The translations under genes were made by a program, and so were the position numbers. Under the pieces are notes generated by a model. That model worked only from the letters and a program-made list of their open reading frames with translations. It made no database searches and was not told the origin of the DNA. DNA of 64,000 nt, from NCBI GenBank assembly GCA_016899975.1, contig JACJJN010000007.1, positions 55,510 to 119,509 on the forward strand, in the 5' to 3' direction. Below are positions 35,369-44,316 of the stretch, piece by piece; the stretch's first letter is position 1; each line of letters opens with the position of its first letter. The stretch is from Lacrimispora saccharolytica (GTDB lineage Bacteria; Bacillota; Clostridia; Lachnospirales; Lachnospiraceae).

Positions 35369-36038
35369 CTTTGTTCTCCTTTTTCATAAACTTCAGTTCC
35401 CTCTCCAGCTCCAGGACACGGTTCGTCAGTTCCGTATTCTCATGCTTCAGAGTTTCTATATCATCAAACACCGGATCCGGCAGATGAATCTGATCCATGG
35501 TATTCCAGGTGACACGCACATCATTTCTCTTGACAATCCGCCCCGGAACACCGACCACCGTACAGTTCGGCGGAACCTCCCGCAGCACAACAGAGCCCGC
35601 TCCGATCTTGGAATTTTCTCCAATGGTAAACGAACCCAGGATTTTAGCTCCGGCACTGACCATCACATTGTCACACAGCGTGGGATGTCTCTTTCCCGTC
35701 TCCTTACCGGTACCGCCAAGCGTCACCCCTTGATACAACGTCACATTATCCCCGATGACCGCGGTCTCTCCAATGATCACCCCTGCACCATGGTCAATAA
35801 AAAGCCCTTTACCGATCACAGCCCCGGGATGAATCTCGATCCCCGTTTTACGCGCCGCCCTCTGAGAAATCCAGCGCGCCAGAAAATAATGCTTTTTCAG
35901 ATACAGCTTATGCGCCCGCCTGTACTTGAGCATAACACGAAACGACGGATACAGCAAGACCTCCAACGGCGAATGAATCGCCGGATCCCTCTCCTGAATC
36001 ACCTGAAACTCCTCTTTAAAATATTTAAAAAATCCCAT
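35355..36038 (-). CDS. cysE: Serine O-acetyltransferase
   Basis: 227 residues. A helical N-terminal domain is followed by a left-handed beta-helix of hexapeptide repeats ([23 protein letters not shown]-like pattern, with catalytic His in DHGAG and the [14 protein letters not shown] loop). It makes O-acetylserine from serine and acetyl-CoA, the first step of cysteine synthesis. A C-terminal coiled coil of about 30 residues ([20 protein letters not shown]) replaces the usual short tail. It is the first gene of the operon, preceded by a 190-base G-rich spacer after the T-box terminator. Confidence 0.95.
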   Translation of the reverse strand: [227 protein letters not shown]

Positions 36039-36056
36039 CCCAATGACCCCCTTTTT

Positions 36057-36084
36057 GTAACTGTTCAGCCAGCTGAACGGTTAC
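36057..36084. repeat. 28-bp palindromic repeat, copy 1
   Basis: GTAACTGTTCAGCC followed by AGCTGAACGGTTAC: a near-perfect palindrome just upstream of the cysE ribosome site. A second copy lies at 42167-42194. Confidence 0.65.
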
Positions 36085-36231
36085 CCCTTTTCAACACCAG
36101 ACCACCAAGAACCAAAACAGCCACACGCACAATCTGCACCTACAGCCTCTCCACTCTCTGCCACCACATCCAGCCCATCACTCACACCCCTCCCGCGGCC
36201 AAGACCAGCCTCCAGGCGGCGCAACCGCACA

Positions 36232-36522
36232 AAAAAAGCACTTCATCAAAAAGACGAAATGCTTTCGTGGTTCCACTTTTCTTCAAGACCCTTTCCGGTC
36301 TCCTCAAAACACTTAACGCGTGTCACACGTCCCCGGCTACACACAGCTCTTACCCACGGCAATCCCGTTTCCCGGATTTCCCGCAGCCGCTTCACCCGGG
36401 CAGCTTCCGGACGCACTTCAAAAACCTCCTGGTTCGGCTGCTCTCACCCGCTGACAGCCGTTCTCTGGAAACCGGTGCTGATTTTTTACTCTTTCCGTTC
36501 TCTGCCTTTTCCTGTTCTTTAT
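36232..36522 (-). ncRNA. T-box riboswitch (probably tRNA-Cys responsive)
   Basis: On the minus strand the leader ends with the T-box sequence AAGTGGAACCACG (about 36284-36265), which pairs with an uncharged tRNA acceptor end. A terminator hairpin follows, AAGCATTTCGTC / GATGAAGTGCTT plus a T7 run (36263-36232). Upstream lie Stem I-like elements (CAGAGAAC; a GNTG-like loop), and the candidate specifier codon TGC in GAAGTGCGTCC near 36413 would read Cys. Downstream genes are cysE and cysS, which supports Cys. The whole leader is about 290 bases. Confidence 0.88.
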
Positions 36523-36551
36523 AGTCTATGCAAATTTCAAATATTTGTCAA
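36523..36551 (-). promoter_or_regulatory. Promoter of the T-box/cysE operon
   Basis: TTGACA (36551-36546), a 17-base spacer and TAGACT (36528-36523) on the minus strand, placing the transcript start just before Stem I. Confidence 0.7.
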
Positions 36552-36576
36552 GGGTTTTCTTGCCCGAAACAGTTTC

Positions 36577-37347
36577 TTAATCCTCCGTGAAAGGTTCATC
36601 TGCCGGATATCCTCCGGCGAGTTTCTGCATGCAGCGCTGGATGGAATCCTTGGAATTTCCCCAGCTCTTATCCTTGTTCCGGTAATCGTATTTTTCCGTA
36701 AACCAGGTCACTTCTTCCTGCAGCCTTTTGTAATTTTCTTCCATCAGACGGAACAAGGTCGGATAAAACGTTTTCTTCTGTTTCTCATTGAGCTTCTTCT
36801 CCGCCGTTTCCACCAGATCTCCGAAGTGCGGCAGACAGAATCCCTTGCTCTCTTCAAACAGCTGAACAAATTCCGGACTGCTTTTGTACAGATCAAAAAA
36901 GGTATCCAGATACCGTTCATAATTCGCCTTAAACTGGCTGCATACAAAGCAGGAACATGTTTCCTCCTGTACCCACTGCCCGATGGATGTCTCCGGCGCC
37001 TTTCCGGACAGGGATGTCTTCTGCATCCGTTTCATGAAGGAACTTTTTCCCGGTGTGAAGCCGTCCATCTGTTTTTTCAGATCCTGATTCAGACGCTTCA
37101 GATGTGTGCTGAGGATCAACGCACTTCCCAGACGGTTTCCGTAATCATACATCATTTTGTAGTGATGGCGGCAAAACCCCTCCTTGTCCGTCATCCCCCG
37201 CACATCCTCTTCCATATAAGAGGCTCCGCTTCCCAGGGCATAGGAAATGGCATGCTGCTCCGCCTCCCGCTCCAGAAAGCAAAACGGGCATTCGTCCTGT
37301 GCCTTGAACGCATCCATCAACGGTATTGTGTGAATTGATTCCTTCAT
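36577..37347 (-). CDS. DUF6062-family cysteine-rich protein
   Basis: 256-residue soluble protein of a family common in Lachnospiraceae with no known function (DUF6062). Cys/His pairs recur: CPFC near residue 20, CRHHYKMM near 60, CSCFVC near 132 and CLPHFGDL near 170, which suggests a metal site. GGAGG precedes the ATG. It lies downstream of metA with a 50-base gap and ends before the divergently timed T-box unit; possibly co-transcribed with metA. Confidence 0.75.
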   Translation of the reverse strand: MKESIHTIPLMDAFKAQDECPFCFLEREAEQHAISYALGSGASYMEEDVRGMTDKEGFCRHHYKMMYDYGNRLGSALILSTHLKRLNQDLKKQMDGFTPGKSSFMKRMQKTSLSGKAPETSIGQWVQEETCSCFVCSQFKANYERYLDTFFDLYKSSPEFVQLFEESKGFCLPHFGDLVETAEKKLNEKQKKTFYPTLFRLMEENYKRLQEEVTWFTEKYDYRNKDKSWGNSKDSIQRCMQKLAGGYPADEPFTED

Positions 37348-37397
37348 CTTGTTTTCCTCCCTTTTCTCAGACCTTCTCCCTGTCTCTTATCTGTCTC

Positions 37398-38318
37398 TTA
37401 AAATGGTGTTCCATCCAATACAAACGGCGTCGTCTGATAAACGTAATAGTTGAGCCAGTTGGTATAAAGATTATTTGCGTGGGCGCGCCACATCAGCAGC
37501 GGCCGGGTATCCGGATCGTCATTTTTGAAATAATTTTTCGGAACCTCAATGGGCAGCCCCTTATCGCTGTCACGCTTATATTCCCCCGCCAGCGTCACCC
37601 GGTCATATTCCGGATGGCCCATCACAAAGATCTTTCTTCCATTGTCCGCCATGCCCAGATAAAAACCTGCTTCCTCTGATTCCGCCAGGATCGTCAGCTC
37701 GCTGCATTTGCGAATCTCCTCAATGGGCACTTCCGTGTGGCGGGAATGAGGCGCCAGAAACATATCGTCAAAGCCCCGCACCAGTGGAATCTTCCGGTTG
37801 TTGACCTTGTGCCAGAACAGGCCGAATTTTTTCTGATCGAGCATCCGCTTTTTCAGTCCATAAAAATGATACAGGCTTGCCTGCGCCGCCCAGCACAGGA
37901 AGATCGTCGATGTCACATGGGTGTTGGTCCATTCCATGATTTCCACCAGTTCCTGCCAGTAATCCACTTCCTCAAATTCCATCTGCTCCACCGGCGCCCC
38001 GGTAATGATCATGCCATCGTAATAATTCTTCTTCACATCTTCAAATTTGATGTAGAAAGTATTCAGATGGCTGGTGGACGTATTTCTGGACTCATGGCTG
38101 GCAGCCGCCATAAACGTCACATCCACCTGCAGCGGTGTGTTGGAAAGAGAACGCAGAAGCTGAAGCTCCGTATCCTCCTTCAAAGGCATCAGATTTAAGA
38201 TCAAAATCTTCAGCGGACGGATATCCTGATGGATCGCCCGGTTTTCATCCATAACAAATATATTCTCCTGCTCCAGAATCTCCTTTGCCGGCAGATCGGC
38301 CTGTACTTTTACTGGCAT
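37398..38318 (-). CDS. metA: Homoserine O-acetyltransferase (MetA type)
   Basis: 306 residues of the MetA (homoserine trans-succinylase fold) family, first committed step of methionine synthesis. Nucleophile Cys in TIFLCWAAQASL (near 142), the His in MGHPEYD, and GAPVEQMEFEEVDYW are visible. The residue after GAPV is Glu (position 111 in numbering of the family). In characterised members this Glu selects acetyl-CoA, whereas Gly selects succinyl-CoA. The product is therefore more likely O-acetylhomoserine. It lies 30 bases after ligA. Confidence 0.93.
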   Translation of the reverse strand: MPVKVQADLPAKEILEQENIFVMDENRAIHQDIRPLKILILNLMPLKEDTELQLLRSLSNTPLQVDVTFMAAASHESRNTSTSHLNTFYIKFEDVKKNYYDGMIITGAPVEQMEFEEVDYWQELVEIMEWTNTHVTSTIFLCWAAQASLYHFYGLKKRMLDQKKFGLFWHKVNNRKIPLVRGFDDMFLAPHSRHTEVPIEEIRKCSELTILAESEEAGFYLGMADNGRKIFVMGHPEYDRVTLAGEYKRDSDKGLPIEVPKNYFKNDDPDTRPLLMWRAHANNLYTNWLNYYVYQTTPFVLDGTPF

Positions 38319-38348
38319 ATCTTTCTTCCTCTCTTCTGTCTGTGATTT

Positions 38349-40301
38349 TTAACGGATCATATCCAAAAACTGTTCTTCCGAAATCACCGGAATTCCAAGT
38401 TCCGCTGCTTTTTTATTTTTGGAAGAGGTGGATGCAGTGTCGTTGTTCACCAGATAGCTGGTCTTTTTCGTCACGCTCCCCGTCACTTTTCCGCCCAGCG
38501 CTTCGATACGGTTTTTCATCTCGCTGCGGTTCTCAAAATGCTCCAGGCTTCCCGTAATGACAAAGGTCAGTCCCGCAAGCTTCTGCTCTTCTTTGGAGCC
38601 TTCCGGTTTCTCCAGTTCCAGATGCTCCAGAAGATGATCCAGCCTCCGATTGTTTCTTTCATCCTCGAAATAGCTCACCAGGCTCTGTCCGATCACTTCT
38701 CCGATCCCGTCAATTCCCGTCAATTCCTCCACCGTCGCATGGCGGATACGCTCCAGGTCATAGTCAAATTCCCGGCAGATCATCTTTGCGTTCGCAAGCC
38801 CGATATTCAGGATCCCCAGTCCATAAATGACCCTCCAGAGTACCGTATGGCGGGCTTTCTGAATGCTCTGCCACAGGTTTTCATAGGATTTCTCTCCAAA
38901 ACCGTCCATCGCGACAATCTGATCCCTGTAACGGTCCAGTTCAAAAATATCTCCGAAATCCTGCAGATATCCATGACCGATAAATTTCTCCAGCGTCGCC
39001 TGGGACAATCCGTCAATATTCATCGCATCCCTGCTCACAAAAAGCGTAAAGGTCTTGATCGCCTTCGCCGGACATTCCGGGTTGACGCAGTACAGCGTTT
39101 CCACATCGTTGACCATCTGGATCTTCGTCGGTCCTTTGCACGCCGGACATGTGTCCGGAATATCTTTCACCCCGCTGCGGGTCCTGTTTTCCGCGATCTG
39201 CGGAATGATCATATTCGCCTTGTAAACCTCGATCCGGTCTCCGATTCCAAGTTCCAGGCTTTTCATAATGCTGATATTGTGAACGCTGGCTCTGGACACC
39301 GTAGTCCCCTCCAGCTCCACCGGTTCAAAAATCGCCACCGGATTGATCAGCCCTGTCCTGGACGGACTCCACTCGATTTCCAGCAGCGTCGTCTCCTTCT
39401 GTTCATCCGCCCATTTGAACGCGAAAGAATTCCGCGGAAATTTCGCCGTAGCGCCCAGGGATTCCCCGTATGCGATATCATCATAAATCACCACCAGACC
39501 GTCAGACGGAAAATCGTTTTTCACAACCTGGGAAGAAAAATACTCCATCGCCTCATCCAGCGTATCCGCGGTCACAACCCGGTATTCCACCGTATCAAAG
39601 CCCTGCTCTTTCAGCCATTCCATCTGACATTCCACCGAATTGTCGAACGTCTCTCCTTCGGCGCGCACCAGCGTGAACGCCATAAACCGCACATGACGTC
39701 TCGCTGTGATCTCATTGTTCAGCTGGCGCACGGAACCGCTGCACAGATTTCTCGGATTCTTGTACTTTGCATCCACATCCTCGATTTCCTCGTTGATCTT
39801 CTCAAAATCAGAGTATGTGATGACCGCCTCTCCACGGAGTACCAGTTCCCCCTGAAACGGAATTCTCAGAGGAATATTTTCAAAAACTTTTGCATTGTTT
39901 GTCACGACCTCTCCGATCAGCCCGTTTCCTCGCGTCACGGCTTTCTCCAGACCTCCATTCCGGTAGGTAAGGACGATGGTCAGTCCATCCATTTTCCAGG
40001 AGAGCAGGCACTTCTGGTTCCCGATAAACTCCCTGAGCACTTCCACATCCTTGGTTTTATCCAGAGAAAGCATCGGGCTTTCGTGGGTCTCTTTCGGCAG
40101 TTCATTGACCGCTTCATACCCCACCTGCACCGTCGGACTGTTTGCCAGCACGGTTCCGGTCTGTTTCTCCAATTCCACAAGTTCGTCATAGAGCCTGTCG
40201 TAATCCAGATTGCTCATGATCTCCCTGTCTTCCTGATAATAGGCCTTTGCCGCCTGATTCAAAAGCCGCACCAGCTCTTTCATTCTCTTTGTCTGATCCA
40301 T
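38349..40301 (-). CDS. ligA: NAD-dependent DNA ligase, divergent
   Basis: 650 residues with all LigA domains: Ia (AYYQEDREIMSNLDYDRLYDEL), adenylation (active-site Lys in WKMDGLTI near residue 104), OB fold, a four-Cys zinc finger (CPACKG ... YCVNPECPAK), helix-hairpin-helix repeats and a C-terminal BRCT (LAGLTFVITGSLEHF). Several normally invariant positions differ (TRGNGLIGEVVT instead of TRGDGxxGEDVT), so it may be a second, specialised ligase. It is followed by metA and preceded by rluF at 13 bases. Confidence 0.9.
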   Translation of the reverse strand: MDQTKRMKELVRLLNQAAKAYYQEDREIMSNLDYDRLYDELVELEKQTGTVLANSPTVQVGYEAVNELPKETHESPMLSLDKTKDVEVLREFIGNQKCLLSWKMDGLTIVLTYRNGGLEKAVTRGNGLIGEVVTNNAKVFENIPLRIPFQGELVLRGEAVITYSDFEKINEEIEDVDAKYKNPRNLCSGSVRQLNNEITARRHVRFMAFTLVRAEGETFDNSVECQMEWLKEQGFDTVEYRVVTADTLDEAMEYFSSQVVKNDFPSDGLVVIYDDIAYGESLGATAKFPRNSFAFKWADEQKETTLLEIEWSPSRTGLINPVAIFEPVELEGTTVSRASVHNISIMKSLELGIGDRIEVYKANMIIPQIAENRTRSGVKDIPDTCPACKGPTKIQMVNDVETLYCVNPECPAKAIKTFTLFVSRDAMNIDGLSQATLEKFIGHGYLQDFGDIFELDRYRDQIVAMDGFGEKSYENLWQSIQKARHTVLWRVIYGLGILNIGLANAKMICREFDYDLERIRHATVEELTGIDGIGEVIGQSLVSYFEDERNNRRLDHLLEHLELEKPEGSKEEQKLAGLTFVITGSLEHFENRSEMKNRIEALGGKVTGSVTKKTSYLVNNDTASTSSKNKKAAELGIPVISEEQFLDMIR

Positions 40302-40314
40302 ATGCTGCCTCCTA

Positions 40315-41013
40315 CTACTGTTTCCCCTGAATTCTGTTCCGGATTTCTCTCAGTTCTTCTTCCGTCAGCTCCCGGTATTTGCCCGGCTCCAGCCCATCCA
40401 GCCGGATGTTCATGATCCGGATCCGTTTCAGCCGCTCCACCCGGTAGCCCAACGCTTCACACATTCGCCGGATCTGGCGGTTCAGTCCCTGGGTCAGAAC
40501 GATGGAAAAACACTTTTCCTTTCTTTTTCTCACCCTGCACGGCCGTGTCACCGTGTCCAGGATCGGAACTCCAGCCGCCATCCGGTTCAGAAAATCTTCC
40601 GTCACCGGCCGGTCCACCCAGACCAGATATTCCTTTTCATGAAAATTTCTCGCCCGCATGATCCCATTGACGATGTCCCCGTCATTGGTCATCAGCAGAA
40701 GGCCTTCCGAATCCTTGTCCAGCCGCCCCACGGGATAAATTCTCACCGGATAGTTCAGATAATCGATCACATTATTTTTTTCCCGTTTCTCCGCCGTACA
40801 TACGATCCCCCGCGGCTTATAAAACGCCAGATAGACTTTTTTCTGTTCCGGGGTGATCTTTTTTCCGTCGACACAGACAATGTCTGTCTCTCCCACCTGG
40901 GCTCCCATCTCCGCGGGACTCCCGTTGATCGTGACTCTCCCGTCTGCAGTCAGACGGTCCGCCTCTCTGCGGGAACAGAATCCCGCGTCACTCAGATATT
41001 TGTTTACTCTCAT
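40315..41013 (-). CDS. 23S rRNA pseudouridine synthase, RluB/RluF type
   Basis: 232 residues: N-terminal S4 domain (RVNKYLSDAGFCSRREADRL) and a RsuA-family catalytic domain with Asp in PVGRLDKDSEGLLLMTNDG and the LNRQIRRMCEALGY motif. The QLTQG-like FSIVLTQGLNRQIRRM sequence resembles RluF/RluB, which modify helix 74/hairpin positions of 23S rRNA. The exact target cannot be fixed. It starts its own unit after a terminator and precedes ligA by 13 bases. Confidence 0.88.
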   Translation of the reverse strand: MRVNKYLSDAGFCSRREADRLTADGRVTINGSPAEMGAQVGETDIVCVDGKKITPEQKKVYLAFYKPRGIVCTAEKREKNNVIDYLNYPVRIYPVGRLDKDSEGLLLMTNDGDIVNGIMRARNFHEKEYLVWVDRPVTEDFLNRMAAGVPILDTVTRPCRVRKRKEKCFSIVLTQGLNRQIRRMCEALGYRVERLKRIRIMNIRLDGLEPGKYRELTEEELREIRNRIQGKQ

Positions 41014-41036
41014 CCGTTGTTTTCCACCTCACAGGA

Positions 41037-41102
41037 CAACAAAAGCAGTTTTGCACATCTTCCGGACGGTCCGTTCCTTTGTACAAAGCTGCTTTTTTGT
41101 TT
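41037..41102. terminator. Bidirectional hairpin between two minus-strand genes
   Basis: ACAA-AGCAG-TTTG-AC faces GT-CAAA-GCTGCTTTTTTGT around a 25-base loop. It lies downstream of the 237-residue gene and before rluF, so it ends the first transcript. Confidence 0.72.
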
Positions 41103-41121
41103 CCTCTATCTTTGACCAGAT

Positions 41122-41835
41122 TTACTGAAGGCTTTCCACATATGCTTTCAGATCCGCATCGCTCTCCAGCGCCTGCTCATAAGAAGCCTGCACATTTCCT
41201 ACCAGCGCCTTTACTTCTTCCCGCTCCAGCGCGCTGCTCATCGCCTCCGCAATCTGCGTATCGCTTTCCACGTCCGATGCGATCACCAGATTCCCTTCCT
41301 CATTGGTGTACATATACAATTCCATCAGCATCGGAAGCTGGGTGTCAATCTCCTTATATTTACAATTATAGCTGACAAACGCAACGTACGTTCCCTCCGT
41401 CGGACCATCCAGTGTGTACGTGATAATATCATTGTAGCTTTCCACTTGATCCTCTGCCGTGATCTGGGCTTCATCTTCTGCAGGAAGCGTATCGACTGCC
41501 TCTTTGATCGTCCCGATATCCTTGGAAGCCAGCGCAGTAAAATAAGTGGTCGCCACCGCGCTTACCTGTGCATTATTTTCCGCCGCAAACTCTTGTCCCG
41601 GCTCGCCGGCGCTCTGCTGTCCATCCTCCTGACCGGACTCACCGGCAGGCGTTGGCGTCGCAGTGACCTGAGCATTTCCCCCGGCCCCTTCCTGATCCGA
41701 ATTGGAAGAAACCAGATGTACAACCAGCAGTATCAGGCCGACTACCACAAGAATCGCCAGAATCAACAGCATATAACGCAGATTATCCGAAACCCATTCC
41801 CTGAAACGGTCTTTTCTCGACATTGGTTTTGCCAT
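41122..41835 (-). CDS. Membrane-anchored secreted protein, unknown
   Basis: 237 residues: basic N-terminus, one helix at about residues 20-42, then a Gly/Gln/Ala/Pro-rich linker (45-90). A compact extracytoplasmic domain of about 145 residues follows (AVATTYFTALASKDIGTIKEAVDTL ...) that resembles the NTF2-like folds found in firmicute envelope proteins. No named family recognised; the NTF2 resemblance is a guess from the Y-F-x-A-L-x-S-K-D pattern. A tRNA-Arg gene lies just upstream. Confidence 0.65.
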   Translation of the reverse strand: MAKPMSRKDRFREWVSDNLRYMLLILAILVVVGLILLVVHLVSSNSDQEGAGGNAQVTATPTPAGESGQEDGQQSAGEPGQEFAAENNAQVSAVATTYFTALASKDIGTIKEAVDTLPAEDEAQITAEDQVESYNDIITYTLDGPTEGTYVAFVSYNCKYKEIDTQLPMLMELYMYTNEEGNLVIASDVESDTQIAEAMSSALEREEVKALVGNVQASYEQALESDADLKAYVESLQ

Positions 41836-41913
41836 ATTCTACCCTCTCTTTTCCTTCTTTTTTACGATAGCACAAAACCCCTATTTCCATTTCTGGAGAT
41901 AGGGGCTGTCACA

Positions 41914-41986
41914 CGCGTCTGGAGGGATTCGAACCCCCGCCACACGGTACCGGAAACCGTTGCTCTATCCCCTGAGCTACAAACGC
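41914..41986 (-). tRNA. tRNA-Arg (anticodon CCG)
   Basis: 73 bases. Acceptor stem GCGTTTG/CAGACGC, D-arm GCTC/GAGC, anticodon arm ACGGT-TTCCGGT-ACCGT (CCG, reads CGG) and T-arm with TTCGAAT. No encoded CCA. Confidence 0.93.
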
Positions 41987-42211
41987 TTACATCCACGAAA
42001 CTCTCAGCAAAATCTTCTGAGTATTCCCTGAATAAGTATTGATTTATCTGCTGTCCATAAAAGCATTTGCGTCTCTTACTTTTACGATACAACATTGTTA
42101 TCATACTACATTCAGCGAATCTTGTCAACTGCCTCTCGCCGAAAAGTCAAAAACCAGAATGGCACCGCAACAGTCCAGCCAGCTGAACTGTTACGGCATC
42201 CGCCCCATCCC
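41987..42211. other. Intergenic region with palindromic repeat
   Basis: No gene. AT-rich next to the tRNA (promoter side), then the 28-bp palindrome copy at 42167-42194. Nothing else recognised. Confidence 0.5.
42167..42194. repeat. 28-bp palindromic repeat, copy 2
   Basis: GCAACAGTCCAGCC then AGCTGAACTGTTAC: same symmetric core (CAGCCAGCTG) and GTTAC end as the copy at 36057-36084, with a few substitutions in one arm. It lies 18 bases beyond the DUF5688 stop. Confidence 0.65.
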
Positions 42212-43120
42212 TCAGAACACAATCTGATTCAAAGTCCTGCTGTAAAGATACGCCTGATTGGCAAGGATCTCCTGAGGCTCTACCTGGGTCTGATTGATAT
42301 CCGTTACCATCTCTTTGAGTATGTCCCTGCTCACTGTCTCATCTGCCGGCACAAGGATACATTCATGAACACTGCTTGGAAGTATATAGAAATCACCGCC
42401 GAATTTTTCCGACAATTCCTTCAGCATACCGGGATATCGGATACAGATCGCGCCGAAGGTTTTCTTCTGGTTTGTCAGTACATACATGGGAAATATCCGG
42501 TATTCCGCCTCATCCTCTGTTTTCGCTACATCAACATCCGCATTCAGAAAGCACTCCCGGAGGATCTCTCCCATAGGACGCAGGCTCGCCTTCAGATCTG
42601 AGACGGTATTCTCCCACGCCTGACGGTCCAGCTCTTCCCCTGTGATCCCCCACATCTCCAGATGGTTTTTGTTGATCAGTATCGTAGCCTGCCCGCTTCC
42701 AACCGAAGCGGTCATATAATAATAGACAACTGCCAGATCCAGATACGTCCGGTAGGGAATCTCCCGGAGTATTTCCCGATTCATTCCGATGTTCACCAGC
42801 TTACAGTAAAGATGTTTTTTCGCGTTCTCATAATCCGAAAAAAAATCCGTATTGATATCCAGCAGCGAATCATCCATCTCGTAATAATTTTCCAGCAGGC
42901 ATGCCGCCAGACGAACCACCGAACTTCCTCCTTGGTAACGCTCATAGAAACTGCCAATATAAATCAGCGGCGCTACTTTACAGTCTTTCCTGGTGATACT
43001 GACCGCATCCCTGGATACTCCGTTGTTTTTCTTTATCGTCTGCAGAGCAACCTGATACTCCTCTCCCGCCTGACGTCGGATTTCCTTCAAAAACGCCTGT
43101 GTAAAATCTTCATAACTCAT
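42212..43120 (-). CDS. DUF5688-family protein
   Basis: 302 residues, soluble, of the DUF5688 family that is frequent and often multi-copy in Lachnospiraceae. The pattern is MSYEDFTQAFLKEI at the start, then a middle region ending VYYYMTASVGSGQATILINKNHL and the C-terminal NQKKTFGAICIRYPG and FYILPSSVHECILVP. Function unknown. The start is the ATG at 43120 with AAAGGTGG upstream; a TTG two codons earlier is less likely. A single-gene unit between repeats and a tRNA. Confidence 0.82.
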   Translation of the reverse strand: MSYEDFTQAFLKEIRRQAGEEYQVALQTIKKNNGVSRDAVSITRKDCKVAPLIYIGSFYERYQGGSSVVRLAACLLENYYEMDDSLLDINTDFFSDYENAKKHLYCKLVNIGMNREILREIPYRTYLDLAVVYYYMTASVGSGQATILINKNHLEMWGITGEELDRQAWENTVSDLKASLRPMGEILRECFLNADVDVAKTEDEAEYRIFPMYVLTNQKKTFGAICIRYPGMLKELSEKFGGDFYILPSSVHECILVPADETVSRDILKEMVTDINQTQVEPQEILANQAYLYSRTLNQIVF

Positions 43121-43424
43121 GTGCAAAAACCACCTTTCTCATTCAAGACACAAACTTTTCCTCTTCAGAAACTTTATAATTTGGGACAGATTTTCACACA
43201 ATAGGATGGTTCACCTCCTGTCTCACCTGAAAGCACGATCAAAGCATTATTCAATTATATTCATTACGGAATTTATGGCGACAGCCGCCAGAACACAGAA
43301 AGAATATCGCCCTGGAAAAAGAAACTTTCCTGAAAGGTTTTCTGTGAATTTTATTCTAACCGATATACATGCCATTGTCAACCAAAAAGCTGTTTTCAAA
43401 CACGCTTCACACCCAGACCTGAAA
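43121..43424. other. Intergenic gap with a repeat end
   Basis: No gene. It should contain the DUF5688 promoter. At 43393-43406 TTTTCAAACACGCT matches the right end of the GCGTGTTTG repeat family, without a matching left end nearby. Confidence 0.45.
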
Positions 43425-43467
43425 AGCGATTCGCCGGGAATTTATAGAAAATCCCCGGCGAATCGCT
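43425..43467 (-). terminator. Terminator-like hairpin after the sugar importer operon
   Basis: AGCGATTCGCCGGG pairs with CCCGGCGAATCGCT around a short A/T loop (43425-43467). Strong stem, weak U-run. Confidence 0.7.
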
Positions 43468-43506
43468 CCAATGCCCATCCATAGGCTTCGCTCATTTACT
43501 TCAATA

Positions 43507-44316
43507 CTATTTGACAGAACCTGTGATACCTTCCGCGAAGCTCTTCTGCAGGCAGAAGAATACGATCGCAGTAGGAACAGTACAGATAAATACACCAAGC
43601 ATCAGCATACCGTAATCTACGGAATATCCGCCCAGCAGGTTCGCTACCAGCATTGGCATGGTAATAGACTCATTGGTTTTCAGAATTACCTTCGGCCACA
43701 GATAATTGTTCCATGCGTTCATAAAGGTAATGGTCATAGCTGCCGCATAGGTAGATTTCATGGTCGGAATAAACATGCGGAAGAAAATTCCGATCTCGCT
43801 GAGTCCATCCATTCGTGCCGCCTCGATCATATCATGCGGGAAAGATCTCGCGCTCTGCCGGAACATCATGATCAGGAACGGTGTGGACAATGACGGAAGC
43901 ATAACCGCCGTCATTGTGTTAGTCAGTTTCATGGTTGAGAACATCCGGAACAGCGGGATCATGATCGCTGCGAATGGGATCATCATTGCCATCAGCAGAA
44001 TTGTCATCACGATATCTTTGCCCTTGTCATGATAGATCTCAAAACCATATCCGGCGATCGAACAAATCAGAAGCGCCAGGAATGTCAGCACGATCGCGTT
44101 TCTGAAGGAATTGAACAGTGCCCTTGCAAGATCCTGATTTGCGATCAGGCTTTTAAAGTTTTCGACCAGATATCCGCCCGGATAGAGCCGTCCGGCTACA
44201 ACATCCGTACTCTTGTTGGTTGCACCGCAGAACATATAGTACAGCGGAAAAACGGAGAGCAGAGATACGATGGTCAGAAATGCATACTGGAAAAATTTCT
44301 TACCTTTGCTCATCAT
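43507..44316 (-). CDS. Sugar ABC importer permease (MsmG/MalG type)
   Basis: 269-residue inner-membrane permease with six helices and the EAA loop (EAARMDGLSEIGIFFRMFIP, residues about 180-199) that docks the ATPase. It follows the partner permease with an ATGA overlap and is the last gene of the operon SBP-permease-permease. No ATPase gene is present; importers of this CUT1 class usually share a genome-encoded MsmX-like ATPase. Likely substrate an oligosaccharide, not determinable. Confidence 0.92.
   Translation of the reverse strand: MMSKGKKFFQYAFLTIVSLLSVFPLYYMFCGATNKSTDVVAGRLYPGGYLVENFKSLIANQDLARALFNSFRNAIVLTFLALLICSIAGYGFEIYHDKGKDIVMTILLMAMMIPFAAIMIPLFRMFSTMKLTNTMTAVMLPSLSTPFLIMMFRQSARSFPHDMIEAARMDGLSEIGIFFRMFIPTMKSTYAAAMTITFMNAWNNYLWPKVILKTNESITMPMLVANLLGGYSVDYGMLMLGVFICTVPTAIVFFCLQKSFAEGITGSVK

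Noticed and set aside
38538..40415. Long open frame of over 600 codons on the plus strand opposite ligA
   Set aside because: It is antisense to a clearly conserved gene, has no ribosome site and no recognisable protein features. The same applies to long frames opposite the P-ATPase (48419-50287) and the mannosidase (19307-20998).
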